Below, piece after piece: positions 54,376 through 63,764 of a stretch of 64,000 nucleotides of DNA. Each line of letters opens with the position of its first letter. Positions within the stretch are counted from its first letter, which is position 1. The notes under the pieces are model-generated. The model was not told the DNA's origin, did no database searches, and saw nothing but the letters and a program-made list of their open reading frames with translations. The DNA is from Rhizobium sp. ZPR4. Lineage in GTDB: Bacteria; Pseudomonadota; Alphaproteobacteria; Rhizobiales; Rhizobiaceae. The stretch lies in contig NZ_CP157967.1 of assembly GCF_040215725.1 (NCBI RefSeq), positions 744,001 to 808,000 of the forward strand, read 5' to 3'. A program made the translations under genes and the position numbers.

Positions 54376-54859
54376 GGCTCTTCTCCTCTGGCCAGCTTTG
54401 GGTATCGTAGTCGGGATGTTGATGATTGGAGAGCTTGATCGATATCGCACGATCCGAGCTATCCTCATCCGGTTCCATCGGCAGCGTATCGAGCACATGG
54501 AACCAGGGCATCTTTGCCGCACGGTTCGATTGCGCGACGGGTTGGATCAGCGCCGGCTCATCCAGTGAACCAAGTGTCACATTGATGGAATCCGTGCCGG
54601 GCACATCATAGAACAAGGGCGTACCGCAGGTGCCGCAAAAGCCGCGGCGCACAAGATCCGACGAATGAAACCATGTAGCTTCGCCACGCGTCAGCTCGAA
54701 ATCGGCACGTTTGGCACTACCCAATGGCAGGGCGTAATTGCCAGACGCTTTCTGGCACATGCGGCAATGACAAAGATGCGGATAGCCGAGTGCGCCGGCA
54801 GTGCGATAACGAACCGCGCCGCATTGGCATCCACCGCTGTGTCCCGCCGTCATCGTCAT
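54368..54859 (-). CDS. GFA-family protein (copy 2)
   Basis: The 163-residue protein repeats the family pattern: [24 protein letters not shown] and FCGTCGTPLFYD, ending HPDYDTQSWPEE. The start at 54859 is chosen because it overlaps the stop of the upstream GFA gene by four bases; an ATG at 54880 is inside that gene. Its stop runs eight bases into the next GFA gene, so the three are translationally linked. Confidence 0.86.
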
Positions 54860-55335
54860 TTGCCGCGCTCCGGTGGCCATGTCGCCGTATCGTGATCGGG
54901 ATGCTGATAGGATACGATCTCCAGCACGAAGGGCGCCTGCTCGGCATCTTCCTCTGTCCGGTGTCCCGGCAGCAGATGCAGCCGGTCGATGAAGCCGATC
55001 TTGGCTTCGGTGCCGTATTGCACGACAGGCGGCAGTTGCGATGGATCGTCGAAGGCGCCGGCCGCGACCGCAATGCCATCCGGCGCCTCATAGGTCAGCG
55101 GCGTACCGCAATCGCCGCAGAAACCGCGTTTCACATAGTTCGACGATTGGAACACCTTGCGCTCTCCGCGCGTCCATGCGAGCTCGGCACCGCGCGTCGA
55201 AACCAGCGGCGCATAATAGGCGCCGAAAGCCTTTTGGCACATCCGGCAATGACAGATCGACGCATCCTTCAGTTCGCCTCGCACCCGAAAGCGAACCGCG
55301 CCGCACTGACAGCCGCCGGTGTAGGCCTTGCTCAC
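54856..55335 (-). CDS. GFA-family protein (copy 3)
   Basis: The 159-residue protein has [27 protein letters not shown] and [12 protein letters not shown], with the C-terminal [12 protein letters not shown] shared by all three copies. The GTG start at 55335 overlaps the cysS stop as GTGA; an upstream TTG at 55350 is less likely. It is the first GFA gene after cysS and is probably made by coupled translation. Confidence 0.86.
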   Translation of the reverse strand: MSKAYTGGCQCGAVRFRVRGELKDASICHCRMCQKAFGAYYAPLVSTRGAELAWTRGERKVFQSSNYVKRGFCGDCGTPLTYEAPDGIAVAAGAFDDPSQLPPVVQYGTEAKIGFIDRLHLLPGHRTEEDAEQAPFVLEIVSYQHPDHDTATWPPERGK

Positions 55336-56723
55336 CGCTTGATCTCCCAAGTCGTGATCCGCTCACCTGTCGCCGCATCCTTGCCGTCCTTGAGCTGGAT
55401 ACCTCTTGCCGTCAGCTCCTCGCGAAGCTTGTCGGCCTCGGCGAAGTTCTTGGCTTTCAGCAGCTCGAGGCGCTGGCGCACCTTGGCATCGATTTCCGCG
55501 ACGGCAGCTTCGTCGATCTCCGCCTTCTTCGGCAGCAGGCCGAGAAGATCGGCGCTGGCCGCAAAGACCGGCAGGAGGCTGGCGTCGGCATTGGCGGCTT
55601 GCGCCAGGGCGTGCAGCGCCTGGATAGCGGCAACGGTGTTCAGATCATCGCCGAGAGCGGCAAGAACCGTCTGATCCGGCGCGGCATCGCTGACGTCTGC
55701 CGCCGGCCATTTGGCGATCAGTCTTTCTGCCTCATCGAGACGCTTGACGGAGAAGTCGATCGGCTCGCGGTAATGCGTCATCAGCATGGCAAGCCTGAGG
55801 ACCTCGCCCGGCCAAGTCCGGCCACCGAGCTTGTCCGTCTGCAACAGCTCGTGGATGGTGACGAAATTGCCTTCCGATTTCGACATCTTGCGGCCTTCGA
55901 CCTGCACGAAGCCGTTGTGCATCCAGACATTCGCCATCGCATGCGTGCCATGCGCGCAGCGCGACTGGGCGATCTCGTTTTCGTGATGCGGGAAGATCAG
56001 GTCGAGCCCGCCACCATGAATGTCGAAGACATCGCCGAGATAGCGCCCGCTCATGGCCGAGCATTCGATATGCCAGCCCGGACGGCCGCGGCCCCAGGGG
56101 CTTTCCCAGCCGGGCTCGTTCTCATCCGACAGCTTCCAGAGCACGAAATCGCCGGGGCTCTTCTTGTGCTCGTCGACGGCGACGCGGGCGCCGGCCTGCT
56201 GCTCGTCGAGATTGCGCTTCGAAAGCTGGCCGTAATCGGCCATCGATTTGGTGTCGAACAGCACTTCGCCGGCAGCGCGGTAGGCATGGCCCTTGGCGAT
56301 CAGCGTCTCGATGATGGCGATCATCTGCGCGATATTGTCCGTCGCCCGCGGCTGCACCGTCGGCTCCAGGCAGCCGAGCGCCGTTGTGTCCTCGCGATAT
56401 TGCTGCTCGGTCTTCTCCGTCACCAGCCGGATTGCCTCGTTAAGCGCGAGGCCGGGATGGTCGCGGAGCGCACGTGCATTGATCTTATCGTCGACGTCGG
56501 TGATGTTGCGGACATAGGTGACGTGGCTCTCGCCATAGGTCTTGCGCAGCAGCCGGAACAGCACGTCGAAGACGATGGCCGGGCGGGCATTGCCGATATG
56601 GGCGAAATCATAGACCGTCGGGCCGCAGACATACATGCGGACGTTATTGCGGTCGATCGGCTGGAAATCGACCTTTTCGCGCGTCAGCGTGTTGTAGAAC
56701 TTCAGTTGCGGCTCGGCGGCCAT
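55332..56723 (-). CDS. cysS: cysteinyl-tRNA synthetase
   Basis: CysS charges tRNA-Cys with cysteine. The 463-residue class I synthetase has the HIGH-type motif in [11 protein letters not shown] (about 36-46), [10 protein letters not shown] (zinc-binding region, about 207-216) and KMSKSEGNF (about 270-278). ATG at 56723 is supported by GGGAGAG; a longer in-frame opening to 56765 adds an unlikely hydrophobic tail. Three GFA genes follow with overlapping stops and starts. Confidence 0.96.
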   Translation of the reverse strand: MAAEPQLKFYNTLTREKVDFQPIDRNNVRMYVCGPTVYDFAHIGNARPAIVFDVLFRLLRKTYGESHVTYVRNITDVDDKINARALRDHPGLALNEAIRLVTEKTEQQYREDTTALGCLEPTVQPRATDNIAQMIAIIETLIAKGHAYRAAGEVLFDTKSMADYGQLSKRNLDEQQAGARVAVDEHKKSPGDFVLWKLSDENEPGWESPWGRGRPGWHIECSAMSGRYLGDVFDIHGGGLDLIFPHHENEIAQSRCAHGTHAMANVWMHNGFVQVEGRKMSKSEGNFVTIHELLQTDKLGGRTWPGEVLRLAMLMTHYREPIDFSVKRLDEAERLIAKWPAADVSDAAPDQTVLAALGDDLNTVAAIQALHALAQAANADASLLPVFAASADLLGLLPKKAEIDEAAVAEIDAKVRQRLELLKAKNFAEADKLREELTARGIQLKDGKDAATGERITTWEIKR

Positions 56724-56917
56724 GTCACTCTCCCAAAGGCATAAATCCGAAAAAAATACCGTCACCGGCGGGCCGGACGTTTGTCATCTTGGATTTTGGG
56801 AGACGAAAACGGCCAGGCCAGCGAAACGCTAGCGAATAATCTTCCGGCAGATAATGCAGATAACCGTTTTCATGGGCGGCTTTATCGCGCGCCGGAGGAA
56901 TTTGGTCAAGTGGGGAG

Positions 56918-56951
56918 AGCGCCCCTCCCGTATGGGGAAGGGCTGTTTTTT
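56918..56951 (+). terminator. plus-strand terminator-like hairpin
   Basis: An imperfect stem AGCGCCCCTCCC / GGGGAAGGGCT with a short loop is followed by GTTTTTTATT on the plus strand. All annotated genes here are on the minus strand, so it either ends an unseen plus-strand transcript from the 56766-56917 gap or is fortuitous. Read on the minus strand it lacks a T-run. Confidence 0.4.
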
Positions 56952-57690
56952 ATTCCGGCATCCGGTAGTTGACGAGCTTGTTCTCGCGCACGACGAAAAG
57001 CTTACCGGTTTCGGTGACATCGGGGCCGACAAGCGGCAGGATCGCCTGGGCGACGTCGCGGGGATGCGGCAGCGTATCCGGATCTTCGCCGGGCATCGCC
57101 TGAGCGCGCATGGCGGTGCGGGTCGCGCCCGGATCGACGCTGGTGACGCGCAGCGGCGTGTTTTGCGCTTCGCCTGCCCAGGTGCGGGCCAGCGCCTCGA
57201 CGGCGGCCTTGGAGGCGGAATAAGGACCCCAGAAGGGCCGGCAGCGATGGGCGGCCGCCGAAGACAGGATTACGGCACGGCCCGCCTCGGCGCGCATCAG
57301 CAGCGGCTCGACGGAACGGATCAATCGCCAGGTGGCTGTCACGTTGATGGTCATCACCTTTTCGAAGACCTTGGCCTCGACATGGCCGATCGGCGAGATC
57401 ACGCCGAGAACACCGGCATTGGCAACGAGAATATCGAGCTTGCCCCAGCGTTCGAAGATCGAAGCGCCGAGCGCATCGATGGCATTCATGTCGGCAAGAT
57501 CGAAGGGCACGAGGGTCGCGGAACCGCCGGCCGCCTTGATGGCATCATCAAGCTCCTCAAGTCCGCCGACCGTGCGGGCGCAGGCGATCACGTGCGCGCC
57601 GGCCTTGGCCAGTTCCAGCGCCGTGAAATAGCCGATACCGCGCGATGCGCCGGTGACGAGGGCGATCTTGTCCTTGAGATTGACGCTCAT
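56950..57690 (-). CDS. short-chain dehydrogenase/reductase
   Basis: The 246-residue SDR has the cofactor motif TGASRGIGYF (about 14-23), NAGVLG (about 90) and the catalytic PYSASKAAVEAL (about 155-166). The substrate is unknown. It lies 80 bases after purF on the same strand, an arrangement often seen in rhizobia, where SDRs follow purF. Confidence 0.9.
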   Translation of the reverse strand: MSVNLKDKIALVTGASRGIGYFTALELAKAGAHVIACARTVGGLEELDDAIKAAGGSATLVPFDLADMNAIDALGASIFERWGKLDILVANAGVLGVISPIGHVEAKVFEKVMTINVTATWRLIRSVEPLLMRAEAGRAVILSSAAAHRCRPFWGPYSASKAAVEALARTWAGEAQNTPLRVTSVDPGATRTAMRAQAMPGEDPDTLPHPRDVAQAILPLVGPDVTETGKLFVVRENKLVNYRMPE

Positions 57691-57770
57691 GCTGCCTTGA
57701 TCCGGATATGTTGCGAAGGGAGAGGAGCAGGACGCCCCACTACCCTTTCTGGGGTCAACCGTTTATAAGG

Positions 57771-59255
57771 TCAACCGTTGCTGGCGAGAACGGAAAGCTT
57801 GCGCACGTTGCTGGTGCTTTCCTTGTCGAGCAGGCGCGTCGGATAATCGCCGGTGAAGTAATGGTCGGTAAACTGCGGCTGCGCATTGTTACGCGGCTCG
57901 CCGCCGACTGCCCGGTACAGCCCGTCGATCGAGAGGAACTCCAGCGAGTCCGCGCCGATATAATCGCACATGGCCTGCAGGCTGCTATACTGGTTGGCAA
58001 GCAGCTTGTCGGCGTCCGGCGTGTCGATGCCGTAGAAGTCCGGATGGAAGATCATCGGGCTGGCGACGCGGATATGCACTTCGCTGGCGCCGGCATCGCG
58101 GATCATCTGCACGATCTTGACGGAGGTCGTGCCGCGCACGATGGAATCGTCGACCAGCACGACGCGCTTGCCCTCGATGATGGCGCGGTTGGCGGAATGC
58201 TTCAGTTTCACGCCGAAGGCGCGGATCTGCTGCGTCGGCTCGATGAAAGTGCGGCCGACATAATGGTTGCGGATGATGCCGAGCTCGAAGGGAATGCCGC
58301 TTGCCTGGGCATAGCCGATGGCAGCAGGCGTACCGCCGTCCGGCACCGGCACGACCACATCGGCCGCGACGGGCGCTTCCTTGGCGAGATTGATCCCCAT
58401 GTTCTTGCGAGCGACATAGACGTTGCGGCCGCCAACCACGGAATCGGGACGGGCGAAATAGACATATTCGAACAGGCAGAGGCGCTCGGGCTGTGAAACT
58501 TCCGGCTTGCGGGCGTCAATGGTGATCGAGCCGTCGGGCTGGATCTCGCAGATGATGACTTCGCCGTTTTCGACATCGCGGACGTATTTCGCGCCGATGA
58601 TGTCGAGGGCACAGGTTTCCGAGCAGAAGATCGGTTTGCCGTCGAGCTCACCCATGACCAGCGGCCGGATGCCGATCGGGTCGCGGGCGGCGATCAGCTT
58701 CGTGCGCGTCATGGCAAGCATGGAATAGCCGCCTTCCATCTGCCTGATGGCATCGATGAAACGATCTGAGGAGGAGGGATGCTTGGAGCGGGCGATGAGA
58801 TGCAGCACGACTTCGGTATCCGAAGTCGACTGACAGATGGCGCCGTCGGCGATCAGCTGCCGGCGCATGGTCAGGCCGTTGGTGAAATTGCCGTTATGGG
58901 CAATCGCGATGCCGCCGACTTCCAGCTCAGCAAACAGCGGCTGGACGTTGCGCAGGATCGTTTCGCCCGTGGTCGAATAGCGCACATGGCCGATCGAACG
59001 GTCGCCGGGCAGGCGAGCAAGCGTCGCGGGGTCGGTGTAGTGGTCGCCGACCAGGCCCATCCGCCGCTCCGAATGAAAGCGCTGACCATCGAAGGAGACG
59101 ATGCCGGCCGCTTCCTGACCGCGATGCTGCAGGGCGTGCAGACCGAGCGCCGTCAGCGTTGCCGCATCCGGGTGTCCCAGGATGCCGAAGACGCCGCATT
59201 CTTCATGCAGCGTGTCGCCGTCGATATCGTCCTCGAAGGAAACGGAATGGTTCAT
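57771..59255 (-). CDS. purF: amidophosphoribosyltransferase
   Basis: PurF makes 5-phosphoribosylamine from PRPP and glutamine, the first step of purine synthesis. The 494-residue protein has a 19-residue propeptide before the catalytic cysteine (Cys20 in EECGVFGILGH), the glutaminase domain (GHVRYSTTGE) and the PRPP loop VVLVDDSIVRGTTS (about 361-374). It lies downstream of cvpA on the same strand, the classic cvpA-purF pairing. Confidence 0.96.
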   Translation of the reverse strand: MNHSVSFEDDIDGDTLHEECGVFGILGHPDAATLTALGLHALQHRGQEAAGIVSFDGQRFHSERRMGLVGDHYTDPATLARLPGDRSIGHVRYSTTGETILRNVQPLFAELEVGGIAIAHNGNFTNGLTMRRQLIADGAICQSTSDTEVVLHLIARSKHPSSSDRFIDAIRQMEGGYSMLAMTRTKLIAARDPIGIRPLVMGELDGKPIFCSETCALDIIGAKYVRDVENGEVIICEIQPDGSITIDARKPEVSQPERLCLFEYVYFARPDSVVGGRNVYVARKNMGINLAKEAPVAADVVVPVPDGGTPAAIGYAQASGIPFELGIIRNHYVGRTFIEPTQQIRAFGVKLKHSANRAIIEGKRVVLVDDSIVRGTTSVKIVQMIRDAGASEVHIRVASPMIFHPDFYGIDTPDADKLLANQYSSLQAMCDYIGADSLEFLSIDGLYRAVGGEPRNNAQPQFTDHYFTGDYPTRLLDKESTSNVRKLSVLASNG

Positions 59256-59419
59256 GGCTGCGGGCCTTTGCTCTCAACGTGGGCGGATCGGGGCGGCGTC
59301 ACGAGTGACCATTAAAATAGCTCAAAATCCAGCCGGAAAAAATATCGGGCCGGATCTTCTATTATCACGCCGCTCAAATGGCGATTCTCGGGCGGCAGGT
59401 CAAGCCTGTAAACGCACCG

Positions 59420-60040
59420 TTAATTGTTTGTCTGCGGCGCGGGCGCGTCATCCGAGGGCGCGGTATCGTTCGGCGTCGCGTTGTCGCCACTTCCCTGCTG
59501 CTGCTGTTGTTGCTGGTTCGGCGCGATCTTGTTGAGGATCTCTGCCGGCAACCGTGCCTGAATGTCTTGTGGAAGCGCAGCGGTCAGCTTCTCGACCATC
59601 GAATCGAGGAACGGCTTCGACTTGGCGTTGTTGACCCAGTCCGGACGGGCGGCCGGTGCCACCAGCCAGTTCCAGAAGGCGACCACGACGACCATCAGGA
59701 GCAGGCCGCGAGCCGCGCCGAAGAGGAAGCCGAGCGTGCGGTCGAGCGCACCGATGCGGCTGTCGATGATGAAATCGGCAATCCGGATGGTGATGAAGGA
59801 AATGATGATGAGCGCCAGCAGGAAGATGACGGCGGCGGACGCGATCGTGGCGATCTTGGTGTCGGCCTTGTATTGCAGGGCATAGGGAACGAGCAGCGGA
59901 TAAAGATAGTAAGCGGCGACTGCGGAGCCGCCCCAGCTGACGATCGAGAGAATTTCGCGCGAAAAACCGCGAACCATGGCCAGAACGGCGGAGAAGAGAA
60001 GAACGCCGATAACAATACCGTCGAAAATCGTAATGGGCAT
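59420..60040 (-). CDS. cvpA: CvpA-family membrane protein
   Basis: The 206-residue protein has four membrane spans in its first 150 residues (TIFDGIVIGVLLFSAVLAMV at the start in part, later LLLMVVVVAFWNWLVA) with the CvpA pattern SREILSIVSWGG. The C-terminal 50 residues are disordered and hold a run of seven Gln encoded by CAG/CAA repeats (59495-59515). CvpA proteins are linked to purF and envelope integrity. It sits between radA and purF. Confidence 0.92.
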   Translation of the reverse strand: MPITIFDGIVIGVLLFSAVLAMVRGFSREILSIVSWGGSAVAAYYLYPLLVPYALQYKADTKIATIASAAVIFLLALIIISFITIRIADFIIDSRIGALDRTLGFLFGAARGLLLMVVVVAFWNWLVAPAARPDWVNNAKSKPFLDSMVEKLTAALPQDIQARLPAEILNKIAPNQQQQQQQGSGDNATPNDTAPSDDAPAPQTNN

Positions 60041-60131
60041 TTATAATCCACTTCAAGACTTGCCAGACCTCATGGTCGGCATCGGCCTCAATCATGAGCC
60101 TCTTCTTCGCCAAGAACGGCTGAAGTAAGGC

Positions 60132-61535
60132 TCAGTCTTCGTCTTCCGCGCGCTTGAGCGCACCCTTCGATCCGGCAATGCGCGCCACCAGATCCGGCAG
60201 GCTGTCGATCTCACTCCAGCGTCCACCGTTGACCTTCGGCAGGTCGGCGGAAGCGGCAGGCAGAACGGCCGCGGAAAAACCCAGCTTCTCGGCTTCCTTG
60301 AGGCGCTGGGCGGTGTGCGCAACCGGCCGGACGGCGCCCGACAGGCTGACTTCGCCGAAATAGACGCAATCTGCGGGCAGGGCAAGACCGGCCAAGGAGG
60401 AAACCAGTGCAGAAGCGACGGCAAGGTCCGCGGCCGGCTCGGAAATGCGGTAGCCACCGGCGATATTGAGGTAAACATCGTGCTGGCCGAGGCGCACACC
60501 GCAATGTGCTTCCAGTACGGCAAGAATCATCGACAGGCGGGCCGAATCCCAGCCGACGATGGCGCGGCGCGGCGTACCGAGCGATGTCGGTGCGACCAGC
60601 GCCTGCACTTCGACCAGCACCGGGCGCGTGCCCTCGATGCCGGCAAAGACAGCCGCTCCCGGCGATTTTTCGTTGCGCTCTCCAAGGAAGAGCTCGGATG
60701 GATTGGGCACATCGCGCAGGCCGGCGTCGGACATTTCGAAGACGCCGATCTCGTCGGTCGGACCGAAGCGGTTCTTCACCGTGCGCAGGATACGGTAATG
60801 ATGGCTGCGGTCGCCTTCGAAATAAAGGACAGCATCGACCATGTGCTCGACGACGCGCGGTCCGGCGATCTGGCCGTCCTTGGTGACATGACCGACCAGC
60901 ACCATCGCCGTGCCGGTCTGCTTGGCGAAACGGATCATCGCCTGAACGCCGGTGCGCACCTGTGTGACCGTCCCGGGCGCGGATTCGGCAAGCTCGCTCC
61001 AGAGCGTCTGGATGGAATCGATGATGACCAGATCCGGCCGCTTGCCTTCGGCGAGCGTTGCGAGGATATCCTCGACATTGGTTTCGGCTGCGAGCAGTAC
61101 TTCTGTGTCGGCCGCCTTCAGCCTCTGGGCACGCAGGCGAACTTGCGCCACGGCCTCTTCACCGGAGACATAGACGATCTTGTGTCCTTGCCGAGCGAGT
61201 GCGGCCGCAGCCTGCATCAGCAGCGTCGACTTGCCGATGCCGGGATCGCCGCCGACAAGGACGGCCGAGCCGCGCACGAAGCCGCCGCCCGTCGCGCGGT
61301 CAAGTTCGGATATGCCGGTATGGATGCGCGGCGCTTCCTCGATCTCGCCTGACAGCGTTGTCAGCGTCACCGGCTTGCCCTTGCGCGGCGTCTTTGCCGG
61401 TCCGCCGCCGATCCCGCCCATCGGATCTTCCTCAACGATGGTGTTCCATGCGCCGCAACTGTCGCACTTGCCGGCCCAGCGATTGTGGACCGTGCCGCAG
61501 TTCTGGCAGATGAATTGTGTACGGGCCTTAGCCAT
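60132..61535 (-). CDS. radA: DNA repair protein RadA
   Basis: RadA is a RecA-like motor that drives branch migration in recombination repair. The 467-residue protein has an N-terminal zinc finger (FICQNCGTVHNRWAGKC in part, CxxC...CxxC), Walker A GGDPGIGKSTLL (about 94-105), the RadA motif VKNRFGPTDEIG (about 253-264) and a C-terminal Lon-protease-like domain. Length and motif order are standard. The order alr-radA-cvpA-purF is conserved in rhizobia. Confidence 0.96.
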   Translation of the reverse strand: MAKARTQFICQNCGTVHNRWAGKCDSCGAWNTIVEEDPMGGIGGGPAKTPRKGKPVTLTTLSGEIEEAPRIHTGISELDRATGGGFVRGSAVLVGGDPGIGKSTLLMQAAAALARQGHKIVYVSGEEAVAQVRLRAQRLKAADTEVLLAAETNVEDILATLAEGKRPDLVIIDSIQTLWSELAESAPGTVTQVRTGVQAMIRFAKQTGTAMVLVGHVTKDGQIAGPRVVEHMVDAVLYFEGDRSHHYRILRTVKNRFGPTDEIGVFEMSDAGLRDVPNPSELFLGERNEKSPGAAVFAGIEGTRPVLVEVQALVAPTSLGTPRRAIVGWDSARLSMILAVLEAHCGVRLGQHDVYLNIAGGYRISEPAADLAVASALVSSLAGLALPADCVYFGEVSLSGAVRPVAHTAQRLKEAEKLGFSAAVLPAASADLPKVNGGRWSEIDSLPDLVARIAGSKGALKRAEDED

Positions 61536-61688
61536 CGGATGCTGTTCTCAAGTTCAAATGCTTCGCTCTTCGCAGCGAATCGCGATCGGCTGTCAGATAA
61601 TGTCTTTCACTAGACATCAAAACTAATGATTTCCGTATCAGCGGTGATCGTGGCAGCTCTTATGCCGGGTTTTTATGGATGATGACTG

Positions 61689-62324
61689 ATGTTCGACTAT
61701 TCGTTTGCCCATTGGATCGGGTTTCTGACCGCTGCAATCCTTCTTAATCTGTCGCCCGGGCCGGACATCGCCTTCATTCTCGGCCATACGATCAGAAGCG
61801 GCATGCGCTCCGGCTTTGCGGCGCTGTTCGGCATCTGGAGCGGCGCCTGTCTGCATGTGCTGATGGCGGCTGCCGGCCTGTCGGCGATCCTCGCCGCTTC
61901 CGCGCTGGCCTTCTCGACGGTCAAATGGGTCGGTGCGGCCTATCTGATCTGGCTCGGCATCCAGGCGCTGCGCTCGAAGGGCGAGGGGGCATGGATCAAG
62001 GAGGCTCGCAAGACCCTGTCCTTTGGCCGCATCTATCGGCAAGGCATCATGGTCTCGCTACTCAACCCGAAGGTCGCGATCTTTTTTCTAGCGTTCCTGC
62101 CGCAATTCGTTGTCGAAGGCGCCGGCCCGGTCTGGGCGCAGCTGCTACTGCATGGCAGCCTGATCATCGTTGTCGCCGCCTTCATCGAGCCGCCGCTCAT
62201 TCTGCTCGGCGGCCGCCTGAGCGAAGTTCTCCGACGCAATCGCAGCTTCGGCCTGTGGCTTGATCGCGGTCTCGGCTCGCTGTTCGTCGCCCTCGGCGTC
62301 CGGCTGGCGATCATGGATCGCTGA
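61689..62324 (+). CDS. LysE/RhtB-family amino acid exporter
   Basis: The 211-residue protein has six membrane spans and the family entry SPGPDIAFILGHTIRSG (about 20-36) and GAAYLIWLGIQALRS (about 76-90). RhtB-type exporters release amino acids or their derivatives; the substrate is not clear. It is on the plus strand between two minus-strand core genes, radA and alr, converging on alr. Confidence 0.9.
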   Translation: MFDYSFAHWIGFLTAAILLNLSPGPDIAFILGHTIRSGMRSGFAALFGIWSGACLHVLMAAAGLSAILAASALAFSTVKWVGAAYLIWLGIQALRSKGEGAWIKEARKTLSFGRIYRQGIMVSLLNPKVAIFFLAFLPQFVVEGAGPVWAQLLLHGSLIIVVAAFIEPPLILLGGRLSEVLRRNRSFGLWLDRGLGSLFVALGVRLAIMDR

Positions 62325-62370
62325 AACAGTTCGAGGAATGGCGCTGCGACTTCCTGCCGGAAGCCGGGGG

Positions 62371-63534
62371 CTATTCTTCGGTCTCTTCCGAGATATACCG
62401 GCGTTCGTGCCGCAGTCCCATGCTCGTCAGCATCTCGTAGCCGATCGTTCCGGCCGACCTTGCCGCCTCGTCGACGGAGACGTTATTGCCGAAAAGCTCG
62501 ATATAGTCGCCGGCACGGACAAGGTTGTCAGGCAGGTCGGTGACGTCGAAAATGGTGAGGTCCATGGTGATGCGGCCGGCAACAGGCACCTTGTGACCGG
62601 CAATGAAGCCGTGACCGCCGGTGATACCGGTTTGGCGCAGCGGCACGCCGCCGCTCGACTGACTGCGCATATAGCCATCGGCATAGCCGGCCGATACGAC
62701 CGCCAGCCGGCTGTCTCGGGTCAATTGTAATGCGCGGCCATAGCCGACGGTTTCGCCTGCCTTGACCGAGCGCGTCTGGATGATCCGCGCTTCCGCCGTT
62801 GCAACCGGCCGCATCGGATTGGCCATGCCGGGAACCGCCTCGCCGCCATAAGTCGCGATCCCGGGACGGGTCAGATCGAAATGATAGTCCTGTCCGAGAA
62901 AGATGCCGGCTGAATTGGCAAGGCTCGCTTCGATGCCCTCGAAGGCCGTGCTGACCTTGCGGAAAGCCTCGAGTTGCTGCTTGTTCATCGCATTGGCGGG
63001 ATCATCACCGCAGGCGAGGTGGCTCATGACGAGAACGGGCGAGAAGCTTGCCGGACGGGAGACGTCATCGGCAAGCGCGATCGCATCATCCATAGGCAGG
63101 CCGAGTCGGTTGAAGCCCGTATCGACCTGCAGCGCGCAGGGATAATCGCCATATTCCGATAGCACAGCCATCCAGAAGGTCAGTTGTTCTTCCGAAGCGA
63201 TGACGGGCACGAGATCGTTTTCGAAGAACCGGCGCTCCATGCCGGGCCAAATACCGCTCAGGACGAAGATGCGCGCCTCGGGCGCATAGAGCCGCAAGGT
63301 TGCGCCTTCATCCGCGGTAGCGACGAAGAAGTCGCGCGCGCCGGCAGCGTAAAGCGTTTCGCCGACATCCTCGATCCCCAGCCCGTAGGCATCGGCCTTG
63401 ACGACGGCCGACGTGCGGGCCTTGCCGGAGCGACGGGCCAGGTCGCGCCAGTTTTCGACGAGCGCGCCGAGATCGACTGTCAGCCGCAGACCGGCAGAAG
63501 CAAAAGCATCATCGTCATTGAAAGTATCTGTCAT
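62371..63534 (-). CDS. alr: alanine racemase
   Basis: Alr makes D-alanine for peptidoglycan with pyridoxal phosphate. The 387-residue protein has the PLP lysine in SAVVKADAYGLG (about 43-54), the second active-site tyrosine region GETVGYGRALQ (about 258-268) and CALQVDTGFNRLG (about 137). A GTG/ATG choice is not an issue: the ATG start MTDTFNDDD gives the normal length. The radA gene lies downstream with the LysE gene between. Confidence 0.95.
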   Translation of the reverse strand: MTDTFNDDDAFASAGLRLTVDLGALVENWRDLARRSGKARTSAVVKADAYGLGIEDVGETLYAAGARDFFVATADEGATLRLYAPEARIFVLSGIWPGMERRFFENDLVPVIASEEQLTFWMAVLSEYGDYPCALQVDTGFNRLGLPMDDAIALADDVSRPASFSPVLVMSHLACGDDPANAMNKQQLEAFRKVSTAFEGIEASLANSAGIFLGQDYHFDLTRPGIATYGGEAVPGMANPMRPVATAEARIIQTRSVKAGETVGYGRALQLTRDSRLAVVSAGYADGYMRSQSSGGVPLRQTGITGGHGFIAGHKVPVAGRITMDLTIFDVTDLPDNLVRAGDYIELFGNNVSVDEAARSAGTIGYEMLTSMGLRHERRYISEETEE

Positions 63535-63764
63535 GGAGCTGCCTGAACAACGAGGTGGCCGGGGGTGATTTGGTTGTGGCCAGGATAATGATCATCGATG
63601 AAAAGAAAAAGTGCTGCGGCGCACATATGCGGAATTGGGAAGAAGCTGCCACTACATTTTTGGCAGCGGTTTCGCGCCGATGGCGGACATTGCGAGCTCT
63701 ACGAAAATCCGCCTATACGAAAATGCGTAATGTGCATGTGTGATCTCTAACGAGTGGTTGCAAG

